From Micromonospora sp. WMMD1128 (GTDB taxonomy: Bacteria > Actinomycetota > Actinomycetes > Mycobacteriales > Micromonosporaceae), in assembly GCF_027497235.1 (NCBI RefSeq), contig NZ_CP114902.1:620001-684000 (forward strand): DNA of 64,000 bases. The letters are read 5' to 3'. The notes below the pieces were generated by a model, which was given only the letters and a program-made list of their open reading frames with translations, was not told where the DNA came from and ran no database searches. Below are positions 9,208-17,691 of this stretch, piece by piece. A program made the translations under genes and the position numbers. How positions within the stretch are numbered: the first letter of the stretch is position 1; the number at the start of each line of letters is the position of its first letter.

Positions 9208-9242
9208 CGAACGTGGTCGAACGCGTTCCAACAAAGCCGAAC
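9208..9242 (-). promoter_or_regulatory. Candidate DeoR operator, four 10-bp-phased boxes
   Basis: The pentamers CGAAC, CGAAC, CCAAC and CGAAC start at 9208, 9218, 9228 and 9238, exactly one helical turn apart (GTTCG when read with the gene). They directly follow TAGTGT (minus strand, 9246-9241), a likely -10 hexamer. DeoR-family repressors are known to bind short direct repeats at about 10-bp spacing. Confidence 0.6.
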
Positions 9243-9296
9243 ACTACCGCGCAGGTGAAGGGGACGCGAGGTGGGACTACGGCGACGCGGGGCAGA

Positions 9297-10826
9297 TCAG
9301 GCGGGCTGCAGGCGGGGCTCCACCCAGCCGGTCTCGGTGAGGTGCTCCATCACCCGCTGCACCGCCTCCTCGACGGTCAGGTCCGCGGTGTTGACCACCA
9401 GGTCGGCGTCGGTGGGCTCCTCGTAGGGGTCGTCGATCCCGGTCATCCCGGTGATCAGGCCGGCGCGGGCCCGGGCGTAGAGGCCCTTGCGGTCGCGCTG
9501 CTCGCAGACCGCCAGCGGGGTCGCCACGTGGACCAGCAGGAAACCCGCCCCGGCCGCCTCCGCCATCTCCCGGGCGGTCGCCCGGGCCGCCGCGTACGGC
9601 GCGATCGGGCAGCAGATGCCGACCCCGCGGTGCCGGGCGATCTCGGCGGCCACCCAGCCGATCCGGCGCACGTTGAGATCGCGGTCGGCCTTGCTGAAGC
9701 CCAGCCCGGCCGACAGCTCCCGGCGCACCACGTCGCCGTCGAGCAGCGTGAGCGTGCGATCGCCCTGCTCCCGGAGCGCGTCGGCGAGACCTCGGGCGAC
9801 CGTCGACTTCCCCGAGCCGGAGAGGCCGGTCAGGAAGATCACCAGACCGCGGTGCCGTCGCGGCGGGCGGGCCCGGGCCAGTTCCCGGGCCACCGCGGGC
9901 GGAGTGTGCCACTCCGGCAGCGGGAAGCCCCGGTCGAGCAGGTCGTCGATCTCCTCCTGGCTCAGCGCCAGCCGGCGGTTGCGCGGCGGGATGTCCTCCC
10001 GCCAGCGCCACTGCCCGTCCCGGTTGTCGTACGCCAACTCCCGGGGCACCAGCACCCGCAGGCCGGCGCCGGAGAGCATGCCCTCGGTGGAGAGCAGATG
10101 GGTCACCCCGTATGCGGCGGCCACCCGGGCCCGCAGCAACGCGTCACTGATCTCGTCGGCCCGACCCGCCAGCGGCACCGCCACAAGCGTCGCCGGCGGC
10201 ATCCGGTCGCGGGCCGCGAACACGCTGCGTACCAGTGCCTCGGCCGGCAGGCCACCCGTCGACTCCTCGCCCACCGGGATGAACACCAGCAGGTGCGCAC
10301 CGAGCGTGCGGGCCGCGTGGGCGATCTGGGCCAACTGCGGTCGGTGCAGCGGGCGGTCGGCGAAGACACCGAGCACCCGGCCCGGTGGCAGCAGCCCCCG
10401 CACCTCGTCCGGGCCGCGCCGCAGCCGCTGGAACGGACCGTGACCGCCGTCACCCAGCCGGTGTACCGCGCCCCCGACGCCGACCGTGCCCGCGCGGGCC
10501 GGCCAGACGTCTGTCACGTCCATGGCCGCCACCGGGGCGCCCTCGCCGTCGGTGAGCACCAGCGCCCGGCTGGCCGGATCGGCCAGCTCCAGCCCTTCGA
10601 CGAGCGCCGCCGGCACCTGCAACGTCACCGGCACCGGCCAGGGCGTGCCGTCGGCGAGCCGGCCGCGCCGGCCCAGCGACGCCAGGTCCGCCCGGGTCAT
10701 GAAACCGCTCAACGGCGCGTACGCCCCGGTCAACAGCAGCTCGAGATCGGCCAGTTCAGCGGGTCTGGGCGCGTACGCCGGCGCATCCCGCAGCACATCC
10801 TCGGGCAGGATCCACCCGTTGCTCAT
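9297..10826 (-). CDS. Adenylylsulfate kinase fused to a degenerate ATP-sulfurylase domain
   Basis: Residues about 327-509 are a complete APS kinase, which phosphorylates adenylyl sulfate to PAPS. They show the P-loop GLSGSGKST (334-342), the LLDGDVVRRELSAGLGF segment, NVRRIGWVAAEI and KGLYARARAG. Residues 1-320 resemble the PUA-like and catalytic domains of ATP sulfurylase (SGFMTRADL, WPVPVTLQV). The catalytic QxRNPxHRAH motif, however, is ADRPLHRPQL (156-165), and the later GRDHAG motif is replaced by STEGM. The first domain therefore probably no longer makes APS. ATG 10826 is chosen because upstream residues are not sulfurylase-like. No sulfur genes flank it. The kinase call is firm; the role of the first domain is unknown. 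Confidence 0.88.
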   Translation of the reverse strand: MSNGWILPEDVLRDAPAYAPRPAELADLELLLTGAYAPLSGFMTRADLASLGRRGRLADGTPWPVPVTLQVPAALVEGLELADPASRALVLTDGEGAPVAAMDVTDVWPARAGTVGVGGAVHRLGDGGHGPFQRLRRGPDEVRGLLPPGRVLGVFADRPLHRPQLAQIAHAARTLGAHLLVFIPVGEESTGGLPAEALVRSVFAARDRMPPATLVAVPLAGRADEISDALLRARVAAAYGVTHLLSTEGMLSGAGLRVLVPRELAYDNRDGQWRWREDIPPRNRRLALSQEEIDDLLDRGFPLPEWHTPPAVARELARARPPRRHRGLVIFLTGLSGSGKSTVARGLADALREQGDRTLTLLDGDVVRRELSAGLGFSKADRDLNVRRIGWVAAEIARHRGVGICCPIAPYAAARATAREMAEAAGAGFLLVHVATPLAVCEQRDRKGLYARARAGLITGMTGIDDPYEEPTDADLVVNTADLTVEEAVQRVMEHLTETGWVEPRLQPA

Positions 10827-11144
10827 CGAACCCCCAACTCGCCGGCCGGCACACAGTTTCGCAGCCCACCGGCGATCGGTCGAGAGCGCCACTCCACCCG
10901 CCGGTAACCGCACGTCCCGGGGACCGTCGGTGAACTGGTCGCGGATGGAGTCAGGGACACCGAATCCTCACCGACGGGACCCGACCGGTCGATCGGGCGA
11001 CCGGCTGCCGACGCGCGCCGTCCGGCGGAGCGCCCGGCGGATCCGCCGGGCCGGGCCGGCGGGCGCGTGTGTCGGGGCGGAATCAGGGACAACCCCGAGC
11101 GTTTCCTGGTGCCCTGACGGGACCGGGGTTTCTAGGCTGTCAGC
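10827..11144. other. 318-bp divergent intergenic region
   Basis: This region separates the APS kinase (minus) from an ABC operon (plus). I see no gene in it. It contains a 9-bp direct repeat TCAGGGACA (10951-10959 and 11083-11091), GC-rich partial palindromes around 11037-11060, and the -10 of the ABC operon at its right end. Confidence 0.5.
11133..11138 (+). promoter_or_regulatory. Leaderless -10 (TAGGCT) of ABC operon
   Basis: TAGGCT ends 6 nt before GTG 11145 and no Shine-Dalgarno is present, so transcription probably begins at or next to the start codon. Confidence 0.6.
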
Positions 11145-12059
11145 GTGACACTGCTCGCGACCGAGTCGCTGACCAAGACGTACGGAGGCCGGGTCACCGC
11201 GTTGGCCGACCTCACCGTGTCGGTCGAGCCGGGGATCATCGGGCTGGTGGGCGCCAACGGCGCCGGCAAGTCCACCCTGATCAAGATCCTGCTGGGTCTG
11301 CTCCCGCCGACCAACGGCCGGGTGCAGGTGCTCGGCCTCGACCCCACCACCGACCCGGCCGCGGTCCGCGCCCGGGTGGGCTACATGCCCGAGCACGACG
11401 CCCTCCCGCCGGACCTCTCCGCCGCCGAGCTGGTCACCCACCTGGGCCGGATGAGCGGGCTGCCGCGCACGGTCGCCCGGGAACGGGCCTCCGAGGCGCT
11501 GCGCCACGTCGGCCTGCACGAGGAGCGGCACCGGGCCGTCGGTGGCTACTCCACCGGCATGAAGCAGCGGGTGAAGCTCGCCCAGGCGCTCGTGCACGAC
11601 CCCGACCTGCTGCTGCTCGACGAGCCCACGAACGGCCTCGACCCGGCCGGCCGGGACGCCATGCTCGCCCTGATCCACCGGATCGGCACCGAGTTCGGCA
11701 TCTCCGTGGTCGTCTGCTCGCACCTGCTCGGCGAGGTGGAGCGGATCTGCGACACGCTCATCGCGATCGACGGCGGCCGGCTGTTGCGCGCCGACCGGGT
11801 CGCCGCGATGACCACCGCCACCGACGTGCTCGCCGTCGAGGTGAGCGAGGGTACGGAGGAGCTGGCCGCCCGACTCGCCGCGCTTGACCTGCCGGTGTCC
11901 CGGGACGGTCGGCTGCTGCTCGTCCCGCTCGCCGACGACCACACCTACGACCTGATCCTCGGCGCGGTCGCCGAGCTGGACCTGCCACTGCACCGGCTGG
12001 ACCAGCGACGGCACCGGGTGGCCGAGCTCTTCGCCCCGAGGGAGCCCAGCCATGCCTGA
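11145..12059 (+). CDS. ABC transporter ATP-binding protein (pair 1)
   Basis: Cytosolic ATPase of an ABC-2 type transporter, 304 aa. It has Walker A GANGAGKST (about residues 39-47), a Q-loop region MPEHDALPP, the signature YSTGMKQRVKLAQAL (STGMKQ in place of SGGQ), Walker B LLLLDEPTNGLDPAG and the H-loop CSHLLGEV. A C-terminal domain of about 90 residues follows, as in the DrrA/CcmA-like group. The start is GTG 11145 with a leaderless -10. Its stop overlaps the next permease gene by 8 nt. It is the first of four genes, ATPase-permease-ATPase-permease, which look like two related export modules in one operon. The substrate is unknown. Confidence 0.93.
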   Translation: MTLLATESLTKTYGGRVTALADLTVSVEPGIIGLVGANGAGKSTLIKILLGLLPPTNGRVQVLGLDPTTDPAAVRARVGYMPEHDALPPDLSAAELVTHLGRMSGLPRTVARERASEALRHVGLHEERHRAVGGYSTGMKQRVKLAQALVHDPDLLLLDEPTNGLDPAGRDAMLALIHRIGTEFGISVVVCSHLLGEVERICDTLIAIDGGRLLRADRVAAMTTATDVLAVEVSEGTEELAARLAALDLPVSRDGRLLLVPLADDHTYDLILGAVAELDLPLHRLDQRRHRVAELFAPREPSHA

Positions 12060-12933
12060 AGCGACCGGCGTCATCCACGACATCGGCTACCAGCGCTACA
12101 CCGGCCCGCGGCTGGGCCGCTGGCAGGTCTTCGGTGCGCTCTACGGCCACGGCGTGCGTACCGTCTTCGGGTTGGGCCGCAGCGCCAAGGCGAAGATCTT
12201 CCCGTGGCTGGTGGTCGCGGTGGTGACCGTGGTGGCGGCCGGGTTGACCGCGGTGCGCAGTCAGACCGGCCAGGTGGTGATGACGTACGCCCAGTTCGCC
12301 GACGCGATGAGCTGGCTGGTCATCTTCTTCGCCGCGGTGGCCGCCCCCGAGTTGGTCTCCCGCGACCTGCGCAGCGGCGTGCTGCCGCTCTACTTCTCCC
12401 GGCCGCTGCCGCGCGGCGACTACGCGCTGGCCAAGCTGCTGGCGCTTGTCACGTCGCTCTGGCTGCTGCTCGGCGGCCCGCAGTTGGTGATGTTCCTGGG
12501 CGCGGCGTTCACCACCTCGCGGGGGGTGCGCGGGGTCTGGGACGAGCTGCTCGACCTGCTGCCCGGCCTGCTCTACGCCGGCCTGTGGGCGGTGGTCTTC
12601 GCCTCGATCGCCCTGCTTGTCGCCTCGCTGACCGGCAAGCGTGCCTTCGCCGCCGGCGGCATCGTGGCGGTCTTCCTGATGACCACGCCGGTGGTCGGCG
12701 TGCTCTCCATCCTGCCGTCCCGGACGGTCAACGAGTTGGCCTTCCTCGCCTCCCCGTCGTCGCTCGTCAGTGGCGTGGGCAGTTGGGCGCTCGGCGACCT
12801 GCTGACCCAGGGAGGGGAAGGGGGCATACCGATCGGGGACTTCGGGCCGGTCTACGCCGTGGTCGCCGTGCTGCTGGTCGCCGCTTGCGTCAGCCTGCTG
12901 TTCCTGCGATACCGGAAGGTGGCCGCCCGATGA
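12052..12933 (+). CDS. ABC-2 type permease (pair 1)
   Basis: Polytopic membrane partner of the preceding ATPase, 293 aa. A cytoplasmic N-terminus with GVIHDIGYQRYTGPRLGR, typical of this permease group, leads to about six hydrophobic segments. These include FPWLVVAVVTVVAAGL, LVIFFAAVAAPELVSRDLR with the amphipathic loop of ABC-2 permeases, and LLVAACVSLLFL near the end. The phrase VLPLYFSRPLPRGDYALAKL is characteristic of the NosY-like subgroup. It overlaps the ATPase gene by 8 nt and the second ATPase gene by 4 nt (ATGA), so translation is coupled along the operon. Confidence 0.88.
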   Translation: MPEATGVIHDIGYQRYTGPRLGRWQVFGALYGHGVRTVFGLGRSAKAKIFPWLVVAVVTVVAAGLTAVRSQTGQVVMTYAQFADAMSWLVIFFAAVAAPELVSRDLRSGVLPLYFSRPLPRGDYALAKLLALVTSLWLLLGGPQLVMFLGAAFTTSRGVRGVWDELLDLLPGLLYAGLWAVVFASIALLVASLTGKRAFAAGGIVAVFLMTTPVVGVLSILPSRTVNELAFLASPSSLVSGVGSWALGDLLTQGGEGGIPIGDFGPVYAVVAVLLVAACVSLLFLRYRKVAAR

Positions 12934-13889
12934 CGGCGATCAGCACGCAACCGGCGGCCGGCGTGTCCGCCGCCGCGGCCAGCACCCTCGACCTGGCCGG
13001 CGTCTCCCGCTGGTACGGCAACGTCGTGGCGGTCAACGACGTCAGCATGCGGCTCGGCCCCGGGGTGACCGGCCTGCTCGGCCCGAACGGCGCCGGGAAG
13101 ACCACGCTGCTGCACATGATGGCCGGTTTCCTCGCCCCGTCCCGGGGCACGGTGACGCTGGACGGGGAGCCGACCTGGCGCAACCCGGGTGTCTACCGGC
13201 GGCTCGGTCTGGTCAGCGAACGGGAGGCGGTGCACACCTTCCTCAGCGCCTACGAGTTCGTGCTGGCGAGCGCGAAGCTGCACCGGCTGCCCGACCCGGA
13301 GGCGGCGGCCCGGCGGGCGATCGAGCTGGTCGAGATGCAGGACGCGCAGGGCCGCCGGATCGGCACCTACTCCAAGGGCATGCGGCAGCGCACCCGGGTG
13401 GCCGCCGCACTCGTGCACGACCCGCAGGTGCTGCTGCTCGACGAGCCGTTCAACGGAATGGATCCCCGGCAGCGGCTGCACATGATGGGGTTGCTGCACC
13501 GGCTCGGTGACGCCGGCCGGACCATCCTGTTCAGCTCGCACATCCTGGAGGAGGTCGAGCAGGTCTCCGGCACGGTCCAGGTGATGGTCGCCGGGCGGTT
13601 GGCCGCCTCCGGCGACTACCGGACCATCCGCCGGTTGATGACCAACCGTCCGCACGTCTTCGGGGTGCGTTCCACCGACGACCGGGCGCTCGCGGTGGCG
13701 CTGATGGCCGAGAACTCGGTTTCCGGCGTCGAGTTGGACCGCACCGGCCTGACCGTGAAGGCGAGTGACTACGGCGCCTTCACCCGGGCGTTGCCCAGGA
13801 TCGCACTCCGCCACGGCATCCGGGTCCGGCAGCTGCTGCCGGCGGACGAGTCGCTGGAGAGCGTCTTCTCGTATCTGGTGGAGGCCTGA
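12930..13889 (+). CDS. ABC transporter ATP-binding protein (pair 2)
   Basis: Second ATPase of the operon, 319 aa. The N-terminal 20 residues are Ala-rich and probably disordered. Then follow Walker A GPNGAGKTT, the Q-loop region LVSEREAVHTF, the signature YSKGMRQRTRVAAAL, Walker B LLLLDEPFNGMDPRQ and SSHILEEVEQV. A C-terminal domain follows. The signature deviates from SGGQ in the same position as its paralogue (SKGM, STGM). The ATG 12930 overlaps the upstream stop by 4 nt. It probably pairs with the permease just downstream, although mixed assembly with the first pair is possible. Confidence 0.93.
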   Translation: MTAISTQPAAGVSAAAASTLDLAGVSRWYGNVVAVNDVSMRLGPGVTGLLGPNGAGKTTLLHMMAGFLAPSRGTVTLDGEPTWRNPGVYRRLGLVSEREAVHTFLSAYEFVLASAKLHRLPDPEAAARRAIELVEMQDAQGRRIGTYSKGMRQRTRVAAALVHDPQVLLLDEPFNGMDPRQRLHMMGLLHRLGDAGRTILFSSHILEEVEQVSGTVQVMVAGRLAASGDYRTIRRLMTNRPHVFGVRSTDDRALAVALMAENSVSGVELDRTGLTVKASDYGAFTRALPRIALRHGIRVRQLLPADESLESVFSYLVEA

Positions 13890-14599
13890 TGTCGACCGTT
13901 AGCTGGATCACCGCACGCGGCCTGTTCGGCCGCAGCCGGTTCCTCATGCTGCTGCCGTTGCCGCTGATCCTGGTCGGCCTGGCGGTGCTCTGCCGGTCGC
14001 TCGGCGTGGACCCGGGCCAGTGGGGGCCGCCGGTGCTCGTCGGTCTCGGCCTGGCCGTGGTGCTGCCGGTGGTCGCCCTGATCGTGGGCACCGGCGTGCT
14101 CGGTGCCGAGATCGACGACGGCACCGTGGTGCACATCCTCACCAAGCCGCTGCCCCGCTGGCAGATCGTGCTGCCGAAGCTGGCGGTGGCGGCCGTGGTC
14201 AGCGCGGTCACCGCCGGCGTCCCGCTCTACGTCGCGGGCGTGCTTGCCGACTCGGTACGCCTCGGCCTGGCCCTGGTGGCGGCCTCGGCGGCGGGCGCGT
14301 TGGCGTACTCGGCGTTGTTCCTGGCGCTCAGCCTGGTGAGCCGGCGGCCGGTGCTGGTCGGCCTGGTCTACGTGCTGATCTGGGAGGGTCTGCTCGGTCG
14401 GTTCGTCAACGGCACCAAGGTGCTCTCGATCCAGCAGTGGGTGATCGCGCTTGCCGACAAGATGGCGCCCACCCCGCTGCTCGGCACCACCGTCTCGGTG
14501 CCGGTCGCGGCCGTGCTGACCGCGCTGGTGGCGATCGGCTTCACCGCGCTGGCCATCGACCGCCTGCGTTCCTTCAGCGTGGCCGGCGAAACCAGCTAG
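13889..14599 (+). CDS. ABC-2 type permease (pair 2)
   Basis: Membrane subunit, 236 aa, shorter than its paralogue. Segments visible are FLMLLPLPLILVGLAVLC, PVLVGLGLAVVLPVVALIVG, a loop GAEIDDGTVVHILTKPLPRWQIVLPKL like that of the other permease, LVAASAAGALAYSALFLALSL, VLVGLVYVLIWEGLL and VAAVLTALVAIGFTALAI, about six in all. Its start shares one base with the stop of the preceding ATPase (TGATG). It ends at a dispersed palindromic repeat, which separates it from the convergent valS. The substrate is unknown. Confidence 0.87.
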   Translation: MSTVSWITARGLFGRSRFLMLLPLPLILVGLAVLCRSLGVDPGQWGPPVLVGLGLAVVLPVVALIVGTGVLGAEIDDGTVVHILTKPLPRWQIVLPKLAVAAVVSAVTAGVPLYVAGVLADSVRLGLALVAASAAGALAYSALFLALSLVSRRPVLVGLVYVLIWEGLLGRFVNGTKVLSIQQWVIALADKMAPTPLLGTTVSVPVAAVLTALVAIGFTALAIDRLRSFSVAGETS

Positions 14600-14682
14600 G
14601 AAGGCGGGGGCCCCGCTTAACGCATTCGGTAGAGGCGGGGGCCCCGCTTAACACCGACGTGTTAAGAAGGGCCCCCGCCTAA
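14600..14682. repeat. Dispersed GGGGCCCC/TTAAC palindromic repeat, copy 2
   Basis: Three units: two direct (around 14604-14623 and 14633-14653) and one inverted (14658-14681). They are joined by the spacer GCATTCGGTAGA, which recurs nearly unchanged in copy 4 and inverted in copy 3. It lies between the convergent permease and valS genes and probably terminates both. Confidence 0.78.
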
Positions 14683-14693
14683 CCGGCGAAAGA

Positions 14694-17258
14694 CTAGAAG
14701 GCACAGGCGATGACCAGCTCGGGCGTGCGGTCGGGCAGCAGGTCGAGCGTGGCGATCCGCCCCGCCGCGCGCAGGTCGCCGGCGATCGTGGTGAGCTGGT
14801 CGAGCAGGGCCGCCGGCCCGAGCGCCTCGGCCAGCGGCACGTCCGCCTTCATCGACAGCTTCCGTTCCGACTTGGCCCGCCGGACCTGCCCCAGCGCGTC
14901 GGCGGCCAGCCGCAGCAACTCCGGGTCACCGGGCGCGGCCATCGCGTGGCCCACCTCGTACGTGGTCGGCCACGTCGACAGGTGCACCGAGCCGTACCGC
15001 CACCAGGACCACACCTCCTCGGTGACGAACGGCAGCACCGGGGCGAAGAGCCGCAACTGCACCGACAGCGCGGTCGCCAGCGCCGCCCGCGCCGAGTCGG
15101 CCGCCGGCCCGTCGCCGTAGGCGCGTTCCTTCACCAACTCGATGTAGTCGTCGCAGAACGGCCAGAAGAACGCCTCGGTGGCCATCAAAGCGGCCGTGTG
15201 GTCGTACCCGTCGAAGGCGGTGGTCGCGGTCGCGACCACGCCGGACAGTTCGGCGAGCATCGCGGTGTCCAGCGGCTCGGTCACCGGGGCCCGCAGCGCG
15301 TCGGCGGCGCCCAGCCCGAGCGCGAAGCGGGACGCGTTGAGCAGCTTGGTGGCCAGCCGCCGACCCACCTTGACCTGCGCCGGGTCGAACGCCAGGTCCA
15401 TGCCGGGCTTGCCGTTCGCGGCCCAGTAGCGCACCGCGTCGGAGCCGTGCCGCTCCAGCAGCCCCATCGGCGTGACCACGTTCCCCTTGGACTTGGACAT
15501 CTTCTTCCGGTCCGGGTCGAGGATCCAGCCGGAGAGCACCGCCGTGCGCCAGGGCAGCGCGCCGTGCTCCAGATGGGACCGGACCACGGTGGCGAACAGC
15601 CAGGTCCGGATGATGTCGTGCCCCTGCGGGCGCAGGTCCATCGGGAAGACCCGGCCGAACAGGTCCGGGTCGGTCACCCAGCCGCCGACGATCTGCGGGG
15701 TCAGCGACGACGTGGCCCAGGTGTCGAGCACGTCCGGATCACCGGCGAAGCCGCCGGGCCGGCCGCGCTGCCCCTCCGTGAATCCGGGCGGCGGCTCGCT
15801 CGTCGGATCGATCGGCAACGTCGCCTCGTCCGGTGTGAGAGGGTGGTTCCAGTCCGGTTCGCCAGCGTCGTCGAGCCGGTACCACACCGGCACCGGCACG
15901 CCGAAGAACCGCTGCCGGCTGACCAGCCAGTCGCCGGTGAGGCCACCCACCCAGTGCTCGTAGCGGTGCCGCATGTGCTCCGGCACCCAGCGCAGCTCGC
16001 GCCCGCGGGCCAGCAGCTCGTCGCGCAGGTCGGCGTCCCGGCCGCCGTTGCGCAGATACCACTGCCGGGTCGACACGATCTCCAGCGGCCGGTCGCCGCG
16101 CTCGTAGAACTTCACCGGGTGGGTGATCGGGCGCGGTTCGCCGACCAGGTCACCGGCGTCGCCCAGCAGCGCCACGACCGTCCGCCGGGCGCCGTTGACC
16201 GTCTGCCCGGCCAGCGCCGCGTAGGGCTCCGCCGGCACGCCGGCCGGCGGCTCCGGCAGCAGCCGGCCGTCCCGGCCGACCACCACCCGGGTGTCCAGCC
16301 GCAGCTCCCGCCACCAGGTCACGTCCGCCAGGTCACCGAACGTGCAGACCATCGCGATGCCCGTGCCCTTGGCCGGGTCCGCCAGCGGGTGCGCGCGCAC
16401 CGGCACCCGGACTCCGAACACCGGGGTACGCGCAGCCGTGCCGACCAGGTCCGCGTAGCGCTCGTCGTCGGGGTGACAGACAAGCGCCACGCAGGCCGGC
16501 AGCAGCTCCGGCCGGGTGGTGTCGATCAGCACCTCGCGCCCGCCCGGCCCGGCGAACCGCAGCCGGTGGTAGGCGCCCGGCCGCTCCCGGTCCTCCAGCT
16601 CCGCCTGGGCGACCGCGGTGCCGAACCCGACGTCCCACAGCGTCGGCGCCTCCGCCTGGTACGCCTCACCCCGGGCCAGGTTCCGCAGGAACGCGCGCTG
16701 GCTGGCCGCCCGGGCCGCCGGGCCGATCGTGGTGTACGTCAGGGACCAGTCCACCGACAGGCCGAGCCGCCGCCACAGCGCCTCGAAGACCTTCTCGTCC
16801 TCCACGGTCAGCGTCTCGCACAGCTCGATGAAGTTGCGCCGGGAGATGGCGGTCGGGTTCTTCCGGGCGTCGTCGCCGACCGGGGCGGCCGGCGGTCGCC
16901 AGCCCGGGTCGTACGGCAGCGCCGGGTCGGGCCGCACGCCGTAGACGTTCTGCACCCGGCGTTCGGTGGGCAGCCCGTTGTCGTCCCAGCCCAGCGGATA
17001 GAACACGGTCCGGCCGCGCATCCGCTGGAATCGGGCCACCGTGTCGGTGTGCGTGTAGGAGAAGACGTGCCCCATGTGCAGCTCGCCCGACACGGTCGGC
17101 GGCGGGGTGTCGATCGAGTACACGTCGGAGCGCTCCTTCGAGCGGTCGAACGCGTACGTGCCGTCGGACTGCCAGCGACGGGCCCAGGTCTCCTCGAGCC
17201 CGTCCAGGCTCGGCCGCTCAGGGACGCCGGCGCGGGCGGTCCTCGTCGTGTCGGTCAT
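14694..17258 (-). CDS. valS: Valyl-tRNA synthetase (archaeal-like type)
   Basis: Class I aminoacyl-tRNA synthetase that charges tRNA-Val, 854 aa. The HIGH motif is HMGH in PPPTVSGELHMGHVFSYTH, the KMSKS motif is KMSKSKGNVVTP, and the editing-domain motif is TRPELLPACVALVCHP. The segment WDDNGLPTERRVQ marks the archaeal-like ValS subgroup rather than the common bacterial one (WxxGTDHAGI). The protein ends soon after the anticodon-binding domain without the C-terminal coiled-coil arm, again as in that subgroup. ATG 17258 has a leaderless -10 and no Shine-Dalgarno. Whether this is the only ValS of the strain cannot be told here. Confidence 0.94.
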   Translation of the reverse strand: MTDTTRTARAGVPERPSLDGLEETWARRWQSDGTYAFDRSKERSDVYSIDTPPPTVSGELHMGHVFSYTHTDTVARFQRMRGRTVFYPLGWDDNGLPTERRVQNVYGVRPDPALPYDPGWRPPAAPVGDDARKNPTAISRRNFIELCETLTVEDEKVFEALWRRLGLSVDWSLTYTTIGPAARAASQRAFLRNLARGEAYQAEAPTLWDVGFGTAVAQAELEDRERPGAYHRLRFAGPGGREVLIDTTRPELLPACVALVCHPDDERYADLVGTAARTPVFGVRVPVRAHPLADPAKGTGIAMVCTFGDLADVTWWRELRLDTRVVVGRDGRLLPEPPAGVPAEPYAALAGQTVNGARRTVVALLGDAGDLVGEPRPITHPVKFYERGDRPLEIVSTRQWYLRNGGRDADLRDELLARGRELRWVPEHMRHRYEHWVGGLTGDWLVSRQRFFGVPVPVWYRLDDAGEPDWNHPLTPDEATLPIDPTSEPPPGFTEGQRGRPGGFAGDPDVLDTWATSSLTPQIVGGWVTDPDLFGRVFPMDLRPQGHDIIRTWLFATVVRSHLEHGALPWRTAVLSGWILDPDRKKMSKSKGNVVTPMGLLERHGSDAVRYWAANGKPGMDLAFDPAQVKVGRRLATKLLNASRFALGLGAADALRAPVTEPLDTAMLAELSGVVATATTAFDGYDHTAALMATEAFFWPFCDDYIELVKERAYGDGPAADSARAALATALSVQLRLFAPVLPFVTEEVWSWWRYGSVHLSTWPTTYEVGHAMAAPGDPELLRLAADALGQVRRAKSERKLSMKADVPLAEALGPAALLDQLTTIAGDLRAAGRIATLDLLPDRTPELVIACAF

Positions 17259-17264
17259 CCGCCG

Positions 17265-17270
17265 ATGGTA
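17265..17270 (-). promoter_or_regulatory. Leaderless -10 (TACCAT) of valS
   Basis: TACCAT on the minus strand ends 6 nt before ATG 17258, with no Shine-Dalgarno. Confidence 0.55.
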
Positions 17271-17372
17271 GGCACCCGCACCCGGCCACTCCACGGCTTT
17301 CGCAGGGCAACCGGCCGGTGCCGCTGGGGCCAAAAGGGCCGTCTCGGGTTCCGAGCCTGGGCGGACTGGCCC

Positions 17373-17594
17373 TCACCGGACGGCAGGGCCGGTCCAACTG
17401 ATGAAGCGGGAGAACATCTCGCCCGGCTGTGGGCCGGGGTTCGGGTTGAGCCTGAGTAGATCCCCGGTCGCGTCGAACAGCATGCCCGCCATGTAGACCG
17501 CGAGCCCTGCCCGGTCGCCCCGATACTCCATACCGAGTAAGGGGCGGACTGCGCGGGATGGGCGGTTGGGCGCAGATGGAGTCTTGTGCGGCAT
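17373..17594 (-). CDS. Small hypothetical protein
   Basis: A 73-aa reading frame from ATG 17594, preceded by GGAGG at a rather long distance of about 13 nt. A TTG at 17636 would add 14 residues. The N-terminal half is basic and proline-rich. The second half (GLAVYMAGMLFDATGDLLRL) is mildly amphipathic. I recognise no family. It is divergent from a small DNA-binding protein gene, with a short palindrome GTGCA-N3-TGCAC (17631-17643) between them. It may be real, but codon evidence is modest. Confidence 0.4.
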   Translation of the reverse strand: MPHKTPSAPNRPSRAVRPLLGMEYRGDRAGLAVYMAGMLFDATGDLLRLNPNPGPQPGEMFSRFISWTGPAVR

Positions 17595-17679
17595 CGCTTG
17601 AGCGTCGCCTCCGGCTCGCCCGTTGTTAAGGTGCAACCTGCACTAAGCCGAGATGTGGTTTGACTACTTCACTTCTGGC

Positions 17680-17685
17680 TACCCT
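17680..17685 (+). promoter_or_regulatory. Leaderless -10 (TACCCT) of small HTH gene
   Basis: TACCCT ends 6 nt before GTG 17692. TTGACT lies at 17660-17665, only 14 bp upstream of the -10, which is close for a -35. Confidence 0.5.
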
Positions 17686-17691
17686 GCGGCC

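Noticed and set aside
14946..17459. An 837-codon open frame on the plus strand
   Set aside because: It is a shadow of valS on the opposite strand, which has intact HMGH and KMSKS motifs.
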